Shown: positions 35,293 to 45,345, counted from the stretch's first letter. The stretch is DNA of 64,000 bases from Rhizobium sp. CF122 (GCF_000282035.1 NZ_AKKA01000073.1:124001-188000), one strand, 5' to 3'. Notes: generated from the sequence alone by a model not told the origin. A program made the numbers and translations.

Positions 35293-36759
35293 ATGTCGCT
35301 CACTTCCGCACTAAACACTGCGCAGAGCATATTCAGCAATACCGGCACTCAAAGCAGTGTGGTATCGAACAATATCTCGAACTCGAGCAACAGCGATTAC
35401 GTGCGCCGGCAGGCGATGATCACCACGTCGCTGAATGGCGCGCAAGTCGTGAAGATCAGCCGCGCGCAGGAAGACGCACTGCTGCGTCAGTGGCTGAAGG
35501 CGAGCGCGCAGGACAGTGGCCAGCAAACCCTGCTCAGTGGCCTCACCGACCTGAAATCGATCATGGGCGGCAACGATTACGAAACGTCACCGGCGAACTA
35601 CCTGGCGACGTTTCGTGAAAAGCTGCAGGCTTTTCGCACGTCGCCGAGCAGCACGATTGCGGCGCAGAGTGCGGTCACGGCCGCACAGGACGTCGCCAAT
35701 TCACTGAACGACGCAACGAAATCCGTGCAGGCCGTCCGCCAGGGCGCCGACAAGGAAATCGCGACCCAGGTCTCGACGCTTAACACGCTGCTTGCGCAGT
35801 TCAAGACGGCGAACGATGCCGTCAAGAGCGCAACCGCAACCGGCGGCAATCCAGCCGATGCACTGGATGAGCGCGACAAACTGCTGAAGCAGATTTCCTC
35901 GATCGTTGGGGTCAACGCGGTCGATCGCGACAACGGGGACATGGCGCTCTACACCACCGACGGCACGGTCGTTTTCGACACGATACCGCGCACAATTACG
36001 TTTGTTGCCCAGAACACCTATACCGCGCAGACGAAAGGCAATGGCGTCTATATCGATGGCGTGCTGCTCGGGGCCGGCAAAGGGTCTACGAGCACGGCAC
36101 AGGGAAGTCTGCAGGCGCTGTTGCAAGTGCGCGACGAAGTTGCGACGACATTCCAGTCGCAGCTCGACGAGATCGCGAAGTCGCTCGTCACCATGTTTTC
36201 GGAAACCGGCGGGACGCCCGCCACGACGCAGCCAGGCCTCTTCGTCTGGAAGACCGCGGCTGGAACGTCAGGCGGCACGCCGACGACGACGGGCGTGATC
36301 GACGGCATCGCCGGAACCATCACGGTCAATGCCGCCGTCATCACCAGCCAGGGCGGCGACCCGATGAAGTTGCGCGATGGGTCGATCTCCGGCCTCACCA
36401 ACCTCAACACAACGAACAGCAGCGGCTTCTCCGACAATCTCGATGCGCTCTACACGGCGATGGGCACCGCACAGACCTTCTCGGCCGCCGCTGGCCTCTC
36501 GTCCAACGTCAACATCATGGACTACGCCTCGAGCTCGGTTGGGTGGCTTGAGCAGTATCGAAGCGATGCAACGACAGCGTCCGAGAATACGTCCGCGGCA
36601 CTCTCGCGTTCGACGGAAGCTTATTCCAACGAGACCGGCGTCAATCTCGACGAAGAACTGACACTGCTTCTCGACATCGAGCAGTCCTACAAGGCGGCCA
36701 CGAAGATCCTCAACGCTGTCGACGAAATGTTGAAGTCATTGCTGGATATAGCGAGTTAA
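35293..36759 (+). CDS. flgK: FlgK hook-filament junction protein 1
   Basis: A 488-aa junction protein. The N-terminus (TAQSIFSNTGTQSSVVSNNI) and the C-terminus (ETGVNLDEELTLLLDIEQSY) are the FlgK ends, with a variable middle. 18 bases after flgE. Confidence 0.95.
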   Translation: MSLTSALNTAQSIFSNTGTQSSVVSNNISNSSNSDYVRRQAMITTSLNGAQVVKISRAQEDALLRQWLKASAQDSGQQTLLSGLTDLKSIMGGNDYETSPANYLATFREKLQAFRTSPSSTIAAQSAVTAAQDVANSLNDATKSVQAVRQGADKEIATQVSTLNTLLAQFKTANDAVKSATATGGNPADALDERDKLLKQISSIVGVNAVDRDNGDMALYTTDGTVVFDTIPRTITFVAQNTYTAQTKGNGVYIDGVLLGAGKGSTSTAQGSLQALLQVRDEVATTFQSQLDEIAKSLVTMFSETGGTPATTQPGLFVWKTAAGTSGGTPTTTGVIDGIAGTITVNAAVITSQGGDPMKLRDGSISGLTNLNTTNSSGFSDNLDALYTAMGTAQTFSAAAGLSSNVNIMDYASSSVGWLEQYRSDATTASENTSAALSRSTEAYSNETGVNLDEELTLLLDIEQSYKAATKILNAVDEMLKSLLDIAS

Positions 36760-36762
36760 GCC

Positions 36763-37809
36763 ATGAAAAGTTCATTTATTTCTAGCTCAGCCATTCAGAA
36801 CGCAATGCGATTGACGATCCGCCAGTCGCAGAAGCAATTGGTCAGCGCTTCTCTCGAAGCAACGACGGGCGTTTACGCCGATATTGGCGCCTCCCTCGGA
36901 TCCGGCGCGGCCAAGAGCGTGAACTTCACGTCCGAAGTCAGCCGCATCAAGGCTCTCAAGGGCAGCAATTCAGTCGTTTCGGCGCGCCTTGAAGCGTCCC
37001 AGCTCGGCCTCGACAGCATGAAGACTGCTGGTGACGCGCTCGTTTCGAAACTGACCGCGCTTCAGGGTAGCCAGGATACGACCAGCATTACGGTGGCCAT
37101 GCAGTCTGCCGGCGACGCGCTGTCGCAGCTGATGGATACGGGTAATTCGATGCTCAACGGCGAATACCTGTTCTCGGGTATCAACACCGATGTGCAGCCG
37201 TTGAAGGACCAGTCGGCCACGGTGACAGCTAATATTACCGCGGCGCTCGGCACCTATGCGACCGGACTCGGCAAGACGGTTGGCGAGCTCACTGGTTCCG
37301 AGATGGAAACCTTCATCACCGGCACGGTCGAGCCGATGTTCTCGGAGACGAGCTGGACCGATCCGACGACCGGTTGGTCGAGCGCTTCCAATCAGAACAT
37401 GACCAGCCGCATCAGCAACTCGGAAGTCGTGACCTCCTCGACAAATGCGAACTCGGAAGGCATGCGCTACTTCGCACTGGCTTCGATCACTGTTTCGGCG
37501 CTGGCCGGCCAGGGCCTAAGTGCTGATGCCTTGGGCACGGTCACCTCCAAGGCGATCGGCTATGCCGCCCAGGCGACCACGGGCATCGTCACGCAGGCAA
37601 GCCAGCTCGGCCTTTCGCAGGAGCGCGTCGAGAAGGCCAACGACGCCCTCGATGCACAATCGAGCATCATCCAGAACAAGCTCGTCGATCTCCAGGGCGT
37701 GGATACCTCGGAAGCATCGACACTCGTCAACACCCTCCAGACGCAGCTGGAGACCGCCTACACCATCGTATCGAAAATCCAGCAGTTGAGTCTCGTGAAT
37801 TACCTTTGA
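36763..37809 (+). CDS. flgL: FlgL hook-filament junction protein 3
   Basis: A 348-aa flagellin-like junction protein: N-terminal RLTIRQSQKQLVSASLEATT and C-terminal LVNTLQTQLETAYTIVSKIQ. It follows flgK by three bases. Confidence 0.94.
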   Translation: MKSSFISSSAIQNAMRLTIRQSQKQLVSASLEATTGVYADIGASLGSGAAKSVNFTSEVSRIKALKGSNSVVSARLEASQLGLDSMKTAGDALVSKLTALQGSQDTTSITVAMQSAGDALSQLMDTGNSMLNGEYLFSGINTDVQPLKDQSATVTANITAALGTYATGLGKTVGELTGSEMETFITGTVEPMFSETSWTDPTTGWSSASNQNMTSRISNSEVVTSSTNANSEGMRYFALASITVSALAGQGLSADALGTVTSKAIGYAAQATTGIVTQASQLGLSQERVEKANDALDAQSSIIQNKLVDLQGVDTSEASTLVNTLQTQLETAYTIVSKIQQLSLVNYL

Positions 37810-37845
37810 TGATCAAGGGTATGAAAGACAAAGAAGGATGCATGA

Positions 37846-38193
37846 ATGTATCAGTTCTCTTACTCCGAGATCATGGAGGACTCGGTGGCCGATGCGAAGG
37901 AGCGGGAACGTCAAGTTCTCGACCGGTCCATCGAGCTGCTGTCGATTGCGCGGGACAAAGAGAAGTACAGCCGGGAAGCCATTGACGCATTGTTCTACAC
38001 CCGGCGTGTCTGGGTGAGTTTCATCGAGGATCTCAAGCATCCGGATAACCAGCTTGAGATTCAGTTGCGGGCCAACCTCATCTCCATCGCGATCTGGATC
38101 TTGAAGGAGTGCGATCGGATCAGGCGCCGGCAATCGACGAACTACCAAGGCATTATCGACGTTACCACCATCATCAGGGATGGACTAAAATGA
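37846..38193 (+). CDS. flaF: FlaF flagellin synthesis regulator
   Basis: A 115-aa helical protein of the FlaF family, which in alphaproteobacteria promotes flagellin translation or secretion in balance with FlbT. Family features include the opening [20 protein letters not shown] and the Trp-containing [11 protein letters not shown]. It overlaps flbT by 4 bases. Confidence 0.93.
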   Translation: MYQFSYSEIMEDSVADAKERERQVLDRSIELLSIARDKEKYSREAIDALFYTRRVWVSFIEDLKHPDNQLEIQLRANLISIAIWILKECDRIRRRQSTNYQGIIDVTTIIRDGLK

Positions 38194-38639
38194 AAAGCAC
38201 ACTTCGTATCTCGCTAAAAGCCGGGGAAAAGATCTTCATTAACGGTGCGGTCTTGCGCGTCGATCGCAAGGTCGCGCTGGAATTCCTGAATGATGTAACG
38301 TTCCTTCTCGAAAACCACGTCCTCCAGCCGGAAGACGCGACCACGCCACTGCGCCAGCTCTATTTCATCGCGCAGATGATCCTCATCAATCCTGAGGGCA
38401 AGGAGCAGTCGACGGCGATGTTCCGCAAGTCGATCACCATGCTGCTGACCTGCTTCAAGAACGAGGAAGTCCTCGCCGAGCTGAAGCGCATCGATGGTCT
38501 GGTCTCGACCGGACGAGCCTTCGACGCGCTCAAGGCGATCCGCGGTCTCTACCCGATCGAAGACAGCATCCTCAACAATCACGAAATGCCGCCGACGATG
38601 GTCGAGCAGATTCGTAAGGAGATTGCACCATGGCGGTAA
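38190..38639 (+). CDS. flbT: FlbT flagellin translation regulator
   Basis: A 149-aa protein of the FlbT family, which in Caulobacter binds the 5' leader of flagellin mRNA and limits its translation. It begins [20 protein letters not shown], and contains [20 protein letters not shown]. The ATG overlaps the flaF stop; the frame is open 27 codons upstream inside flaF. Its natural target here would be the flagellin leaders at 24220, 25351 and 26538. Confidence 0.94.
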   Translation: MKSTLRISLKAGEKIFINGAVLRVDRKVALEFLNDVTFLLENHVLQPEDATTPLRQLYFIAQMILINPEGKEQSTAMFRKSITMLLTCFKNEEVLAELKRIDGLVSTGRAFDALKAIRGLYPIEDSILNNHEMPPTMVEQIRKEIAPWR

Positions 38640-39058
38640 GTGGCGTTTCGAGCACGTCGAGCACCTCGTCGTCGTCGAGCACATCAAGCGCGCAGCAGAA
38701 GGCGACGCTGAACTACGACAACTTCCTTCAGCTGCTCATCGCACAGATGAAGAACCAGGATCCGACGGATCCGGTCGATGCCAGCGAGCAGATGTCGCAG
38801 CTAGCGAGCTTCTCGCAGGTCGAACAGACGATCCAGACGAACAGCAAGCTGGACACGCTGCTTGCCAGCTCCAGCCTGACGCAGGCCGGCAGCTATATCG
38901 GCAAGTACATGACCAGCGCTGACGGTTCCGTCAAAGGCACGGTTGCCTCGGTCAAGGTCTATTCCGACGGAATTGTCGCGACGACGACCGACGGCAAGAG
39001 TATCCTTGTGCAGGCGGGAATCACCCTGGCCGACAAGGCGCCGACGACGTCGAGCTAA
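38630..39058 (+). CDS. flgD: FlgD hook cap/scaffold protein (short form)
   Basis: A 142-aa hook-capping protein. The Ser/Thr-rich start is followed by the conserved block [20 protein letters not shown] and [19 protein letters not shown]. It is much shorter than enterobacterial FlgD (about 230 aa) because the C-terminal Ig-like/Tudor part is minimal, as in other rhizobia. The ATG overlaps flbT by 10 bases. Confidence 0.92.
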   Translation: MAVSGVSSTSSTSSSSSTSSAQQKATLNYDNFLQLLIAQMKNQDPTDPVDASEQMSQLASFSQVEQTIQTNSKLDTLLASSSLTQAGSYIGKYMTSADGSVKGTVASVKVYSDGIVATTTDGKSILVQAGITLADKAPTTSS

Positions 39059-39073
39059 GTGCAATTATGAGGC

Positions 39074-39096
39074 GGTTCGGCCATATCGGGCGAACC
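39074..39096. other. Hairpin between flgD and fliQ
   Basis: GGTTCG (39074-39079) pairs with CGAACC (39091-39096) around an 11-base loop, 16 bases after the flgD stop. No T-run follows, so it may be a processing or attenuation structure. Confidence 0.45.
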
Positions 39097-39122
39097 ACAA
39101 GGCGATATGAGGTTGCCTGACG

Positions 39123-39389
39123 ATGAATGAAGCTGATGCACTTGACCTCTTTCAGGCTGCGATCTGGACGGTCCTAGTTTCCGCGGGCCCGGCGGTTGCG
39201 GCGGCCATGGTGGTCGGTCTGGTCATCGCGCTGTTCCAGGCGCTGACGCAGGTTCAGGAAGCAACGCTCACCTTCGTTCCGAAGATCGTGGCCGTCCTCG
39301 TCACCATCGGCATCTCGGCGCCATTCGTCGGATCGCAGATTTCGATTTTCACCAATCTGGTGTTTTCGCGCATTCAGTCAGGTTTCTGA
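39123..39389 (+). CDS. fliQ: FliQ flagellar export gate protein
   Basis: An 88-aa two-pass membrane protein of the FliP-FliQ-FliR gate. Membrane segments are about residues 15-38 and 52-75; family blocks are AAMVVGLVIALFQALTQVQE and TLTFVPKIVAV. Located just before flhA. Confidence 0.95.
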   Translation: MNEADALDLFQAAIWTVLVSAGPAVAAAMVVGLVIALFQALTQVQEATLTFVPKIVAVLVTIGISAPFVGSQISIFTNLVFSRIQSGF

Positions 39390-39436
39390 GCCACCTTCGC
39401 GCAAGCTTCGCCATTTAATTCTCGATCCGAATTGGT

Positions 39437-39449
39437 GGGCATCATGCCC
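39437..39449. repeat. Short palindrome upstream of flhA
   Basis: GGGCAT-C-ATGCCC is a perfect 6-bp inverted repeat with a one-base centre, 29 bases before the flhA ATG. It may be an operator; nothing else identifies a binding protein. Confidence 0.35.
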
Positions 39450-39477
39450 GCACCTCTCATGAAGAGACGGAATCGAA

Positions 39478-41565
39478 ATGGCGCAACCTCCTGCACTCCC
39501 CCTTCCGAAAGCCGGACTTAGCGTACGTGATATCGGTTTTGCCATGGGCATCATCCTTATCATCTGCGTGCTTTTCCTGCCGATCCCGCCGTTTTTGATC
39601 GACATGGGACTGGCCTTCTCGATCGCCTTCTCGGTATTGATCCTGATGGTGGCGCTGTGGATCCAGAAGCCGCTCGATTTCTCGTCCTTCCCGACCATCC
39701 TTCTGATCGCGACCATGACGCGCTTGGCGCTGAACATCGCGACCACACGTGTCATCCTTTCGCACGGCAACGAGGGTCACGATGCCGCCGGCGGCGTCAT
39801 CGCCGGCTTTGCAAGCCTCGTCATGTCGGGCGACTTCGTGATCGGTCTGATCGTCTTCCTGATCCTGATCACCATCAACTTCATCGTCATCACCAAGGGT
39901 GCGACGCGTATCGCGGAAGTCGGCGCGCGCTTCACCCTTGATGCCATCCCCGGCAAGCAGATGTCGATCGACGCAGACCTTTCTGCCGGCATCATTGACG
40001 AGAAGGAAGCCCAGCGCCGACGCAAGGAGCTGGAAGAGGAAAGCTCCTTCTTCGGTGCGATGGACGGTGCGTCGAAGTTCGTTCGTGGCGATGCGATTGC
40101 CGGTTTGCTGATCACTTGCATCAACGTTTTCGGCGGCATCATCATCGGCTATTTCCGCCACGGTATGCCGATCGGCGAAGCCGCCGACGTCTTCGTCAAG
40201 CTGTCCGTAGGCGACGGCCTCGTCTCGCAGATGCCGGCCCTTATCGTTTCGCTCGCAGCCGGCCTTCTCGTGTCGCGCGGCGGCACGGTCGGTTCCACCG
40301 AACAGGCGGTCGTCAACCAGCTGAGCGGCTATCCGCGCGCGCTTTCGGTGTCCGCGGTTCTGATGGCGATCCTCGGCCTCATGCCGGGTCTGCCGTTTGT
40401 CCCCTTCATGTTCCTTTCCGGTCTTCTTGCCTTCGGTGCCTGGTTCATTCCTCGCCAGGTCGAGGCCGAGAATAGGGCTCGGCGCGAACAGGAAGAGAAG
40501 AAGGTCGTCCAGAACAAGGAGCTCGAAAAGGACTCCGTCAAGTCGGTACTGCGTACCTCGGAAATCGAACTCGCGCTCGGCAAGATGGTGTCGACGCGCC
40601 TGCTCGGCGCTCACCAGGAGCTCGCTTTCCGCGTCGGCAAGATGCGCAAGAAGTTTGCGACGCAGTACGGTTTCGTGGTTCCGGAAATCAAGGTCACCGA
40701 CGATATCGGCATTGCCGAGAAGTCCTATCAGATCCGAATCCACGGCACGACGGTTGCCTCCAACATGCTGCGCGTGGGCGAAGTTCTTGTTGTCACCGGC
40801 TCCGGCCGCAAGCCGAGCATTCCGGGCGACGAGATTCGCGAACCGGCCTTCGGCATGCCCGCGGTTTCCATTCTTGAAGCCTTTGCAGAAGACTTGAAGC
40901 GCGAGGGTTTCCAGCCGATCGACAATGTCTCGGTCGTGCTGACGCATATGAGCGAAGTCATTCGCAACAATCTGCCGGCGCTTCTGTCGTACAAGGACGT
41001 GAAGGTGCTGATCGACAGGCTCGATCCGGAATACAAGAAGCTGGCAGACGAGATCTGCTCGTCGCACATGTCCTATTCCGGCCTGCAGGCCGTGCTGAAG
41101 CTGCTCCTTGCCGAGCGCGTGTCGATCCGCAACCTGCACCTCATCTTGGAAGCCGTCGCCGAACTCGCGCCGCATGTCCGCAAGACCGAGCAGATTGTCG
41201 AGCACGTCCGCGTTCGCATGGCGCAGCAGCTATGCGGCGACCTCGCCGACAACGGCGTACTTCGCGTGTTGCGACTCGGCAGCAAGTGGGACCTTGCCTT
41301 CCATCAGGCGCTGAAGCGTGACAACAAGGGCGAAATCATCGAATTTGACATCGATCCGCGCATGCTGGAGGAGTTCAGCGAGCAGGCGACGAAGGTTATC
41401 CGTGAATTCATGGATCGCGGCCTGCCATTCGCCCTTGTCACCTCGCCGGAAACGCGCTCCTATGTGCGCATGATCATCGAACGATTGTTCGCAACGCTCC
41501 CGGTTCTGTCGCATGTCGAGCTGGCCAAGGGCATCGAGATAAAGATTCTGGGCTCGATTTCATGA
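39478..41565 (+). CDS. flhA: FlhA flagellar export platform protein
   Basis: A 695-aa export component. The N-terminal half carries about eight membrane segments and the proton-channel loop region ([54 protein letters not shown]). The C-terminal cytoplasmic domain (about residues 350-695) docks export substrates. GAAGAGACGG precedes the ATG. It overlaps fliR by 4 bases. Confidence 0.97.
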   Translation: MAQPPALPLPKAGLSVRDIGFAMGIILIICVLFLPIPPFLIDMGLAFSIAFSVLILMVALWIQKPLDFSSFPTILLIATMTRLALNIATTRVILSHGNEGHDAAGGVIAGFASLVMSGDFVIGLIVFLILITINFIVITKGATRIAEVGARFTLDAIPGKQMSIDADLSAGIIDEKEAQRRRKELEEESSFFGAMDGASKFVRGDAIAGLLITCINVFGGIIIGYFRHGMPIGEAADVFVKLSVGDGLVSQMPALIVSLAAGLLVSRGGTVGSTEQAVVNQLSGYPRALSVSAVLMAILGLMPGLPFVPFMFLSGLLAFGAWFIPRQVEAENRARREQEEKKVVQNKELEKDSVKSVLRTSEIELALGKMVSTRLLGAHQELAFRVGKMRKKFATQYGFVVPEIKVTDDIGIAEKSYQIRIHGTTVASNMLRVGEVLVVTGSGRKPSIPGDEIREPAFGMPAVSILEAFAEDLKREGFQPIDNVSVVLTHMSEVIRNNLPALLSYKDVKVLIDRLDPEYKKLADEICSSHMSYSGLQAVLKLLLAERVSIRNLHLILEAVAELAPHVRKTEQIVEHVRVRMAQQLCGDLADNGVLRVLRLGSKWDLAFHQALKRDNKGEIIEFDIDPRMLEEFSEQATKVIREFMDRGLPFALVTSPETRSYVRMIIERLFATLPVLSHVELAKGIEIKILGSIS

Positions 41566-42314
41566 TAACTGACCCGCAAGGGACCGTCCTGGCGCTGTTC
41601 CTGATCTTCTGTAGGATCGGTGGCTGCGTCCTGGCGATGCCCGGCTTTTCGTCGGCCCGCGTGCCGGCGCAATTGCGGGTTTTCATTGCCGCTGCACTGT
41701 CTCTCGCGATTCTGCCCGTGCTTTGGGATACGGTCTATCCGATCGTCCACACATCGAACGCCACCTATATCGGTTATATTTTCAGCGAATCGCTGATCGG
41801 CGTCATGTACGGCATGCTTGCCCGGCTCTATACGCTCGGCCTGCAGTTTGCGGCCAGCGTCATCGCAATGATGATCGGATACACGCAACCGAGCGCGGGC
41901 GATATCTTCGAAGATACGCCCGAAACCAGCCTTTCTGGCTTCATCACCTTTGCCGGCATGATGATCCTGTTCATGATGGACTTTCATCACATCGTGTTCC
42001 GGGCGTTGGTCGATTCCTACACGTCGATGCCCTTCGGCGGCATCATGCAGATGCGCAGTACGCTCGTCTCGTTCACGGACACGCTGTCATCGACGTTCAT
42101 GATCATGCTGCGGCTCTCGAGCCCCTTCCTGATCTACGGCCTGATGTTCAACATCGCTATCGGCTTCATCAACAAGCTGGCGCCGCAGATTCCGGTGTAC
42201 TTCATATCGACGCCCTACCTGCTTCTCGGCGGCCTCTTCCTTTTCTACTTCTCCGTGGCAGCGCTGGTCAGCCAGTTCGGCCAATCCTTCGCCAGCGTCT
42301 TCATCGGCAGGTAG
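41562..42314 (+). CDS. fliR: FliR flagellar export gate protein
   Basis: A 250-aa multi-pass membrane protein of the export gate. Recognisable parts are [20 protein letters not shown], the Gln/Pro segment [19 protein letters not shown] and the region [20 protein letters not shown]. It overlaps flhA by 4 bases. Confidence 0.95.
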   Translation: MITDPQGTVLALFLIFCRIGGCVLAMPGFSSARVPAQLRVFIAAALSLAILPVLWDTVYPIVHTSNATYIGYIFSESLIGVMYGMLARLYTLGLQFAASVIAMMIGYTQPSAGDIFEDTPETSLSGFITFAGMMILFMMDFHHIVFRALVDSYTSMPFGGIMQMRSTLVSFTDTLSSTFMIMLRLSSPFLIYGLMFNIAIGFINKLAPQIPVYFISTPYLLLGGLFLFYFSVAALVSQFGQSFASVFIGR

Positions 42315-42318
42315 CGGC

Positions 42319-42732
42319 ATGGCGGACAAGACACGCTCCCAGAAACTGAAACGCCTCGTGGCGGTTCAACGTCATCTGGAGCAGATGGCCGAATTCGATC
42401 TTGCCGAAACGAGCCGCCAGCGCGCGGAGGTCAACGATCAGATGGACAGCGTCATTCTGGCGCTTGGCTCCATGGACCCCGTCCACCATGCTTTTTCGCA
42501 GGGCTATGCGGATCGCTTCAACCGGCTCGGGATCAAAGACAAGCAGCTGACCGGCATGCAGCAGATTCACGAAATGCGCGTTGTTCAGGAGCGCGCCAAG
42601 GGCGATCGGCTGGAAGACGGCATGCGCGAGGCGCTTGAGTCCGAGCGCCGGGAGGCCGACGACAACGCGGTCTATGATCTCATCGATCAAAAATTCGGTA
42701 CGCCAGCCTCCAGCAAGCTTCAAAAATCATAA
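42319..42732 (+). CDS. Small coiled-coil protein after fliR, FliJ-like candidate
   Basis: A 137-aa highly charged, almost wholly helical protein with heptad-like spacing (KLKRLVAVQRHLEQMAEFDL, then ERAKGDRLEDGMREALESER). FliJ/YscO proteins are about 140-150 aa charged antiparallel coiled coils that work with FliI and FlhA. The position four bases after fliR and the absence of another fliJ make this a reasonable candidate, but the sequence alone does not prove it. Confidence 0.7.
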   Translation: MADKTRSQKLKRLVAVQRHLEQMAEFDLAETSRQRAEVNDQMDSVILALGSMDPVHHAFSQGYADRFNRLGIKDKQLTGMQQIHEMRVVQERAKGDRLEDGMREALESERREADDNAVYDLIDQKFGTPASSKLQKS

Positions 42733-42764
42733 TCGTCACAATTTTAAAGCAAGAGGATTGTGAC

Positions 42765-43331
42765 TTGGCTATTTCACCTCCGAGTGATCTGGTCCTGGAT
42801 GTTGTCAAAGCTGCCGACCCGCTGGAGGTCCAGGCGGCCCAGGACAAACTGAAGGCAAACCAGGCCGCTTTTGCCGCCAACAGTCTCGCCGAAGCCGGCA
42901 ACGGCTTCACGTCGGCCGTCGATATTCTCGATCGCGCCGTCGGCAAGACCGGTTTGAGCGACAGCAAGAACCGCAGCACCAAGACGGAAGAGGTGCCGGA
43001 AACCTACCGCAAGTTCGAGGCGATGGTCCTGCAGAACTTCATCAAGAACATGCTGCCGAGTGACAGTGAGGAAGTGTACGGCAAGGGTGCCACCGGTGAC
43101 ATCTGGAAGGGCATGATGGCGGAGCAGCTCGGCAACGAGATTTCGAAGGGCGACGGCATCGGCATTGCCAAGCAGCTCTATCAGGATGCGCTGACGAAGC
43201 AGGAAGGCAAGGTCGCCAACGCTTCCACCGATCAGGACGATCGCAATATGGCGATGAGCATGATCGACGAATTCCAGCGCAAGACCTTCGGTACAACAAC
43301 TGCGGACAACAAGTCCGCCAATGACGCCTGA
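42765..43331 (+). CDS. cheL: FlgJ-type rod-binding domain protein (CheL-like)
   Basis: A 188-aa protein with the FlgJ N-terminal rod-binding domain (about residues 85-140): YRKFEAMVLQNFIKNMLPSD and GDIWKGMMAEQLGNEISKGDG. It has no muramidase domain. CheL of Caulobacter is the comparable stand-alone protein. The start is TTG at 42765, supported by AAGAGG eight bases upstream; no in-frame ATG fits. Confidence 0.85.
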   Translation: MAISPPSDLVLDVVKAADPLEVQAAQDKLKANQAAFAANSLAEAGNGFTSAVDILDRAVGKTGLSDSKNRSTKTEEVPETYRKFEAMVLQNFIKNMLPSDSEEVYGKGATGDIWKGMMAEQLGNEISKGDGIGIAKQLYQDALTKQEGKVANASTDQDDRNMAMSMIDEFQRKTFGTTTADNKSANDA

Positions 43332-43348
43332 GAAAATCGAGGAAAAAA

Positions 43349-43714
43349 ATGGAAATAATCTCGAACGACTACCGTATCAAATCGGTTCTTGGACGCCTTG
43401 AAATGATCATCGACAATGAGAATACGAGGATCGGCAACGACCCTCAGTTCGATCTCAAAGTGTCGAATGCCCACAAGAGCCGTTGCCTGTATGAACTCTC
43501 CATGCTCTTCCGCGACACCGATCCGAAGGAACTGGCGGCGACGCATCTCGATCAGCTGCATGGGCTGAAGAAGAAGCTGGTGCTGAACGCTCGGCGCGTC
43601 GAAGCGCACCTGGAGGCGGTTCGCACGGTTGCCGATCTCCTGAAGAATGCGGTCCAGGACGCGGATGCCGACGGCACCTATTCCCAAGAGCAATTCGTGG
43701 CACGTGACGCTTGA
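43349..43714 (+). CDS. Small helical protein, FlgN-like chaperone candidate
   Basis: A 121-aa charged helical protein without signal or membrane segment. Its C-terminal half (HLDQLHGLKKKLVLNARRVE, then LEAVRTVADLLK) resembles the FlgN family of export chaperones for FlgK and FlgL in size and in the conserved N-A-R helix. It lies in the flagellar operon right after the rod-binding protein, with GAGGAAAAAA before the ATG. Function is inferred from these weak similarities and context. Confidence 0.65.
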   Translation: MEIISNDYRIKSVLGRLEMIIDNENTRIGNDPQFDLKVSNAHKSRCLYELSMLFRDTDPKELAATHLDQLHGLKKKLVLNARRVEAHLEAVRTVADLLKNAVQDADADGTYSQEQFVARDA

Positions 43715-44247
43715 TGATTAAGCTCGTTCTGACAGGCGTCTGGGTTTGCGCGATCACGCTGGCATCGGTCTATTTCTCCGTGCACATGGCAACGGCTCCT
43801 GCGCCGGCTCCCGATGATTCCAAGCAAAGCCAGCTCGAGCTTGTAAAGGGCGAGACGATTACCGTGCCGATCATTGCCGACGGCGCCGTCACCGGCTACT
43901 TCCTCGGCAAGGTGTCTTTCATGATGAACAAGGACAAGGTGAAGAACCTCACCTTGCCTCTGACGGAAGTGACGACCGACGAGCTCTTCACGCTGCTCGT
44001 CGGCAACAAGATGGTCGACATCTCCAACATGAAGTCCTTCGATCCGAATGCCTTCCGCGAGATGATCAAGAAGGACATCAACCAGCATCTCGGCGGAGAC
44101 TATATCGATCAGGTGATGCTGGAGCAGCTCGACTACCTCTCGAAGGAAGAAGTCAAGGCGAATGCCTCCGGGCAGCAGAAGAAAACGGTCAAGCCCGTCA
44201 ATGTCGTAGCCCCGGCACCCGTGTCGGACCCGGCTGCAACGGAGTAA
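43714..44247 (+). CDS. Single-pass membrane protein, FliL-like
   Basis: A 177-aa protein with one N-terminal membrane segment (about residues 2-22) and a periplasmic region. The C-terminal part (FREMIKKDINQHLGGDYIDQ, VMLEQLDYLSKEEV) recalls the helical-strand end of FliL. True fliL is at 20687, so this would be a second, diverged member or a lineage-specific stator or basal-body accessory. The ATG at 43714 shares its A with the previous stop (TGATG). Last gene before a terminator. Confidence 0.68.
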   Translation: MIKLVLTGVWVCAITLASVYFSVHMATAPAPAPDDSKQSQLELVKGETITVPIIADGAVTGYFLGKVSFMMNKDKVKNLTLPLTEVTTDELFTLLVGNKMVDISNMKSFDPNAFREMIKKDINQHLGGDYIDQVMLEQLDYLSKEEVKANASGQQKKTVKPVNVVAPAPVSDPAATE

Positions 44248-44263
44248 GACGGCTATCGCCCTG

Positions 44264-44287
44264 AAGCGGCACCGCTGGCGCCGTTTT
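44264..44287 (+). terminator. Probable terminator at the end of the flagellar block
   Basis: AAGCGGCACC (44264-44273) and GGCGCCGTTT (44277-44286) pair as an imperfect 10-bp stem around GCT, running into TTTT. It is 17 bases after the last flagellar-operon stop. Confidence 0.7.
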
Positions 44288-44544
44288 GCGTTTATCTCAG
44301 GGCTGCCGATAGTTAACAATTCCTTCGTTTGAGGCTAGGAATTCAAGCGATTTTCCTAAGGGATAGTTGAAATCGTGCTGCTACAAGTCGCGGCGATGGG
44401 CTGACTGTGCACAGCTTTCCGGTTTTCGGAATTTTTCATGCGCTCCCAGGCGAACGCTATCGGTCGATGCTGAATCGTCTGGTGCGGCGATGTGATCTGT
44501 TCCGGGATACATGCAGCATGAAACACTATCGTCAGGAAGCCGGC

Positions 44545-45336
44545 ATGAGCCTGATCGCGAATTTCGCGGTCCTGTCGTCGCGTCGCGCGATCTTCGATCT
44601 GCCGGTCTGCGATCTTGGCTGGGATGACGCGCTGGTGTTCATCAATGAACTACTGTCGATGCCGGTTGGGCAGACGTCCATCTCGTTCGTCACCGCGCGC
44701 AATATGCTGATGACGCTGCGCGATAGCGAATACCGCGCCGTTCTCACACAAAATCTGTTGCTCCCTGATGGCCTCGGTCTCGATATTGCGTCGAGAGTGG
44801 CGCACGGATCGCTGTTCCCCGCCCGCTTGAAGGCCGCCGATTTCGTGCCTGCGCTGCTGACATTCATGGAGGTGCCGCGGCGCATCGGCCTGATCGGCAG
44901 CACGCCCGAGGCGGTCAGGACGACAGCTGCAACGTTCCGGCGGCACGCCCCGTGGCATGAGTTCATCATCATTTCCGACAGCTTTTCCGAGACGGCAGAC
45001 AAATCGGCGATCATCAAAGACATCGATCGGCAATGGCTCGATTTACTGATCGTCGGAACGAGCACGGCATCTAAGGAGAAATGGATCCATAAGAACATCC
45101 GGGCGGATCATGCTCGGCTTGTGCTTGCTGTTGGCGACCTGTTCGATGTCGTGGCGGGCACGGTTCACCACGTGCCAAAATTTCTGCGGATGATCGGGCT
45201 CGACCGCGGCTATCGCGGGATACACGAGGCGACACGCCGGGGTTTGCGGTACGCCCTCGATTCCGCAACCTTCCTCTACTACGTGCTCCAATACGGCGTA
45301 ACGCGCCGCCGGCGGCTACTGCGTCGATCAACGTAA
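44545..45336 (+). CDS. WecG/TagA/CpsF-family glycosyltransferase
   Basis: A 263-aa cytoplasmic GT26-type transferase that adds a sugar (ManNAcA or related in known members) to a lipid-linked intermediate in cell-surface polysaccharide synthesis. Family blocks are FVTARNMLMTLRDSEYRAVL, LLPDGLGLDIASR, RIGLIGSTPEAV and the end LGLDRGYRGIHEATRRGLRY (start reads MIGLDRGYRG). The ATG at 44545 has a clear AGGAAG site five bases upstream and puts the family start near residue 13; a longer frame from GTG 44407 is possible. The upstream gap holds TTAACAATTCCTT. Confidence 0.82.
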   Translation: MSLIANFAVLSSRRAIFDLPVCDLGWDDALVFINELLSMPVGQTSISFVTARNMLMTLRDSEYRAVLTQNLLLPDGLGLDIASRVAHGSLFPARLKAADFVPALLTFMEVPRRIGLIGSTPEAVRTTAATFRRHAPWHEFIIISDSFSETADKSAIIKDIDRQWLDLLIVGTSTASKEKWIHKNIRADHARLVLAVGDLFDVVAGTVHHVPKFLRMIGLDRGYRGIHEATRRGLRYALDSATFLYYVLQYGVTRRRRLLRRST

Positions 45337-45345
45337 TTGCGTCAG

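Noticed and set aside
39457..41205. A 582-residue open frame on the minus strand opposite flhA
   Set aside because: It is the antisense of a certain flhA; its composition (His, Arg, Asp-rich) is that of a codon-bias shadow, with no motif or ribosome binding site.
44407..44544. A 46-residue longer start for the WecG-like protein
   Set aside because: No ribosome binding site stands out for GTG 44407, while ATG 44545 has AGGAAG and fits the family start; kept only as an alternative.
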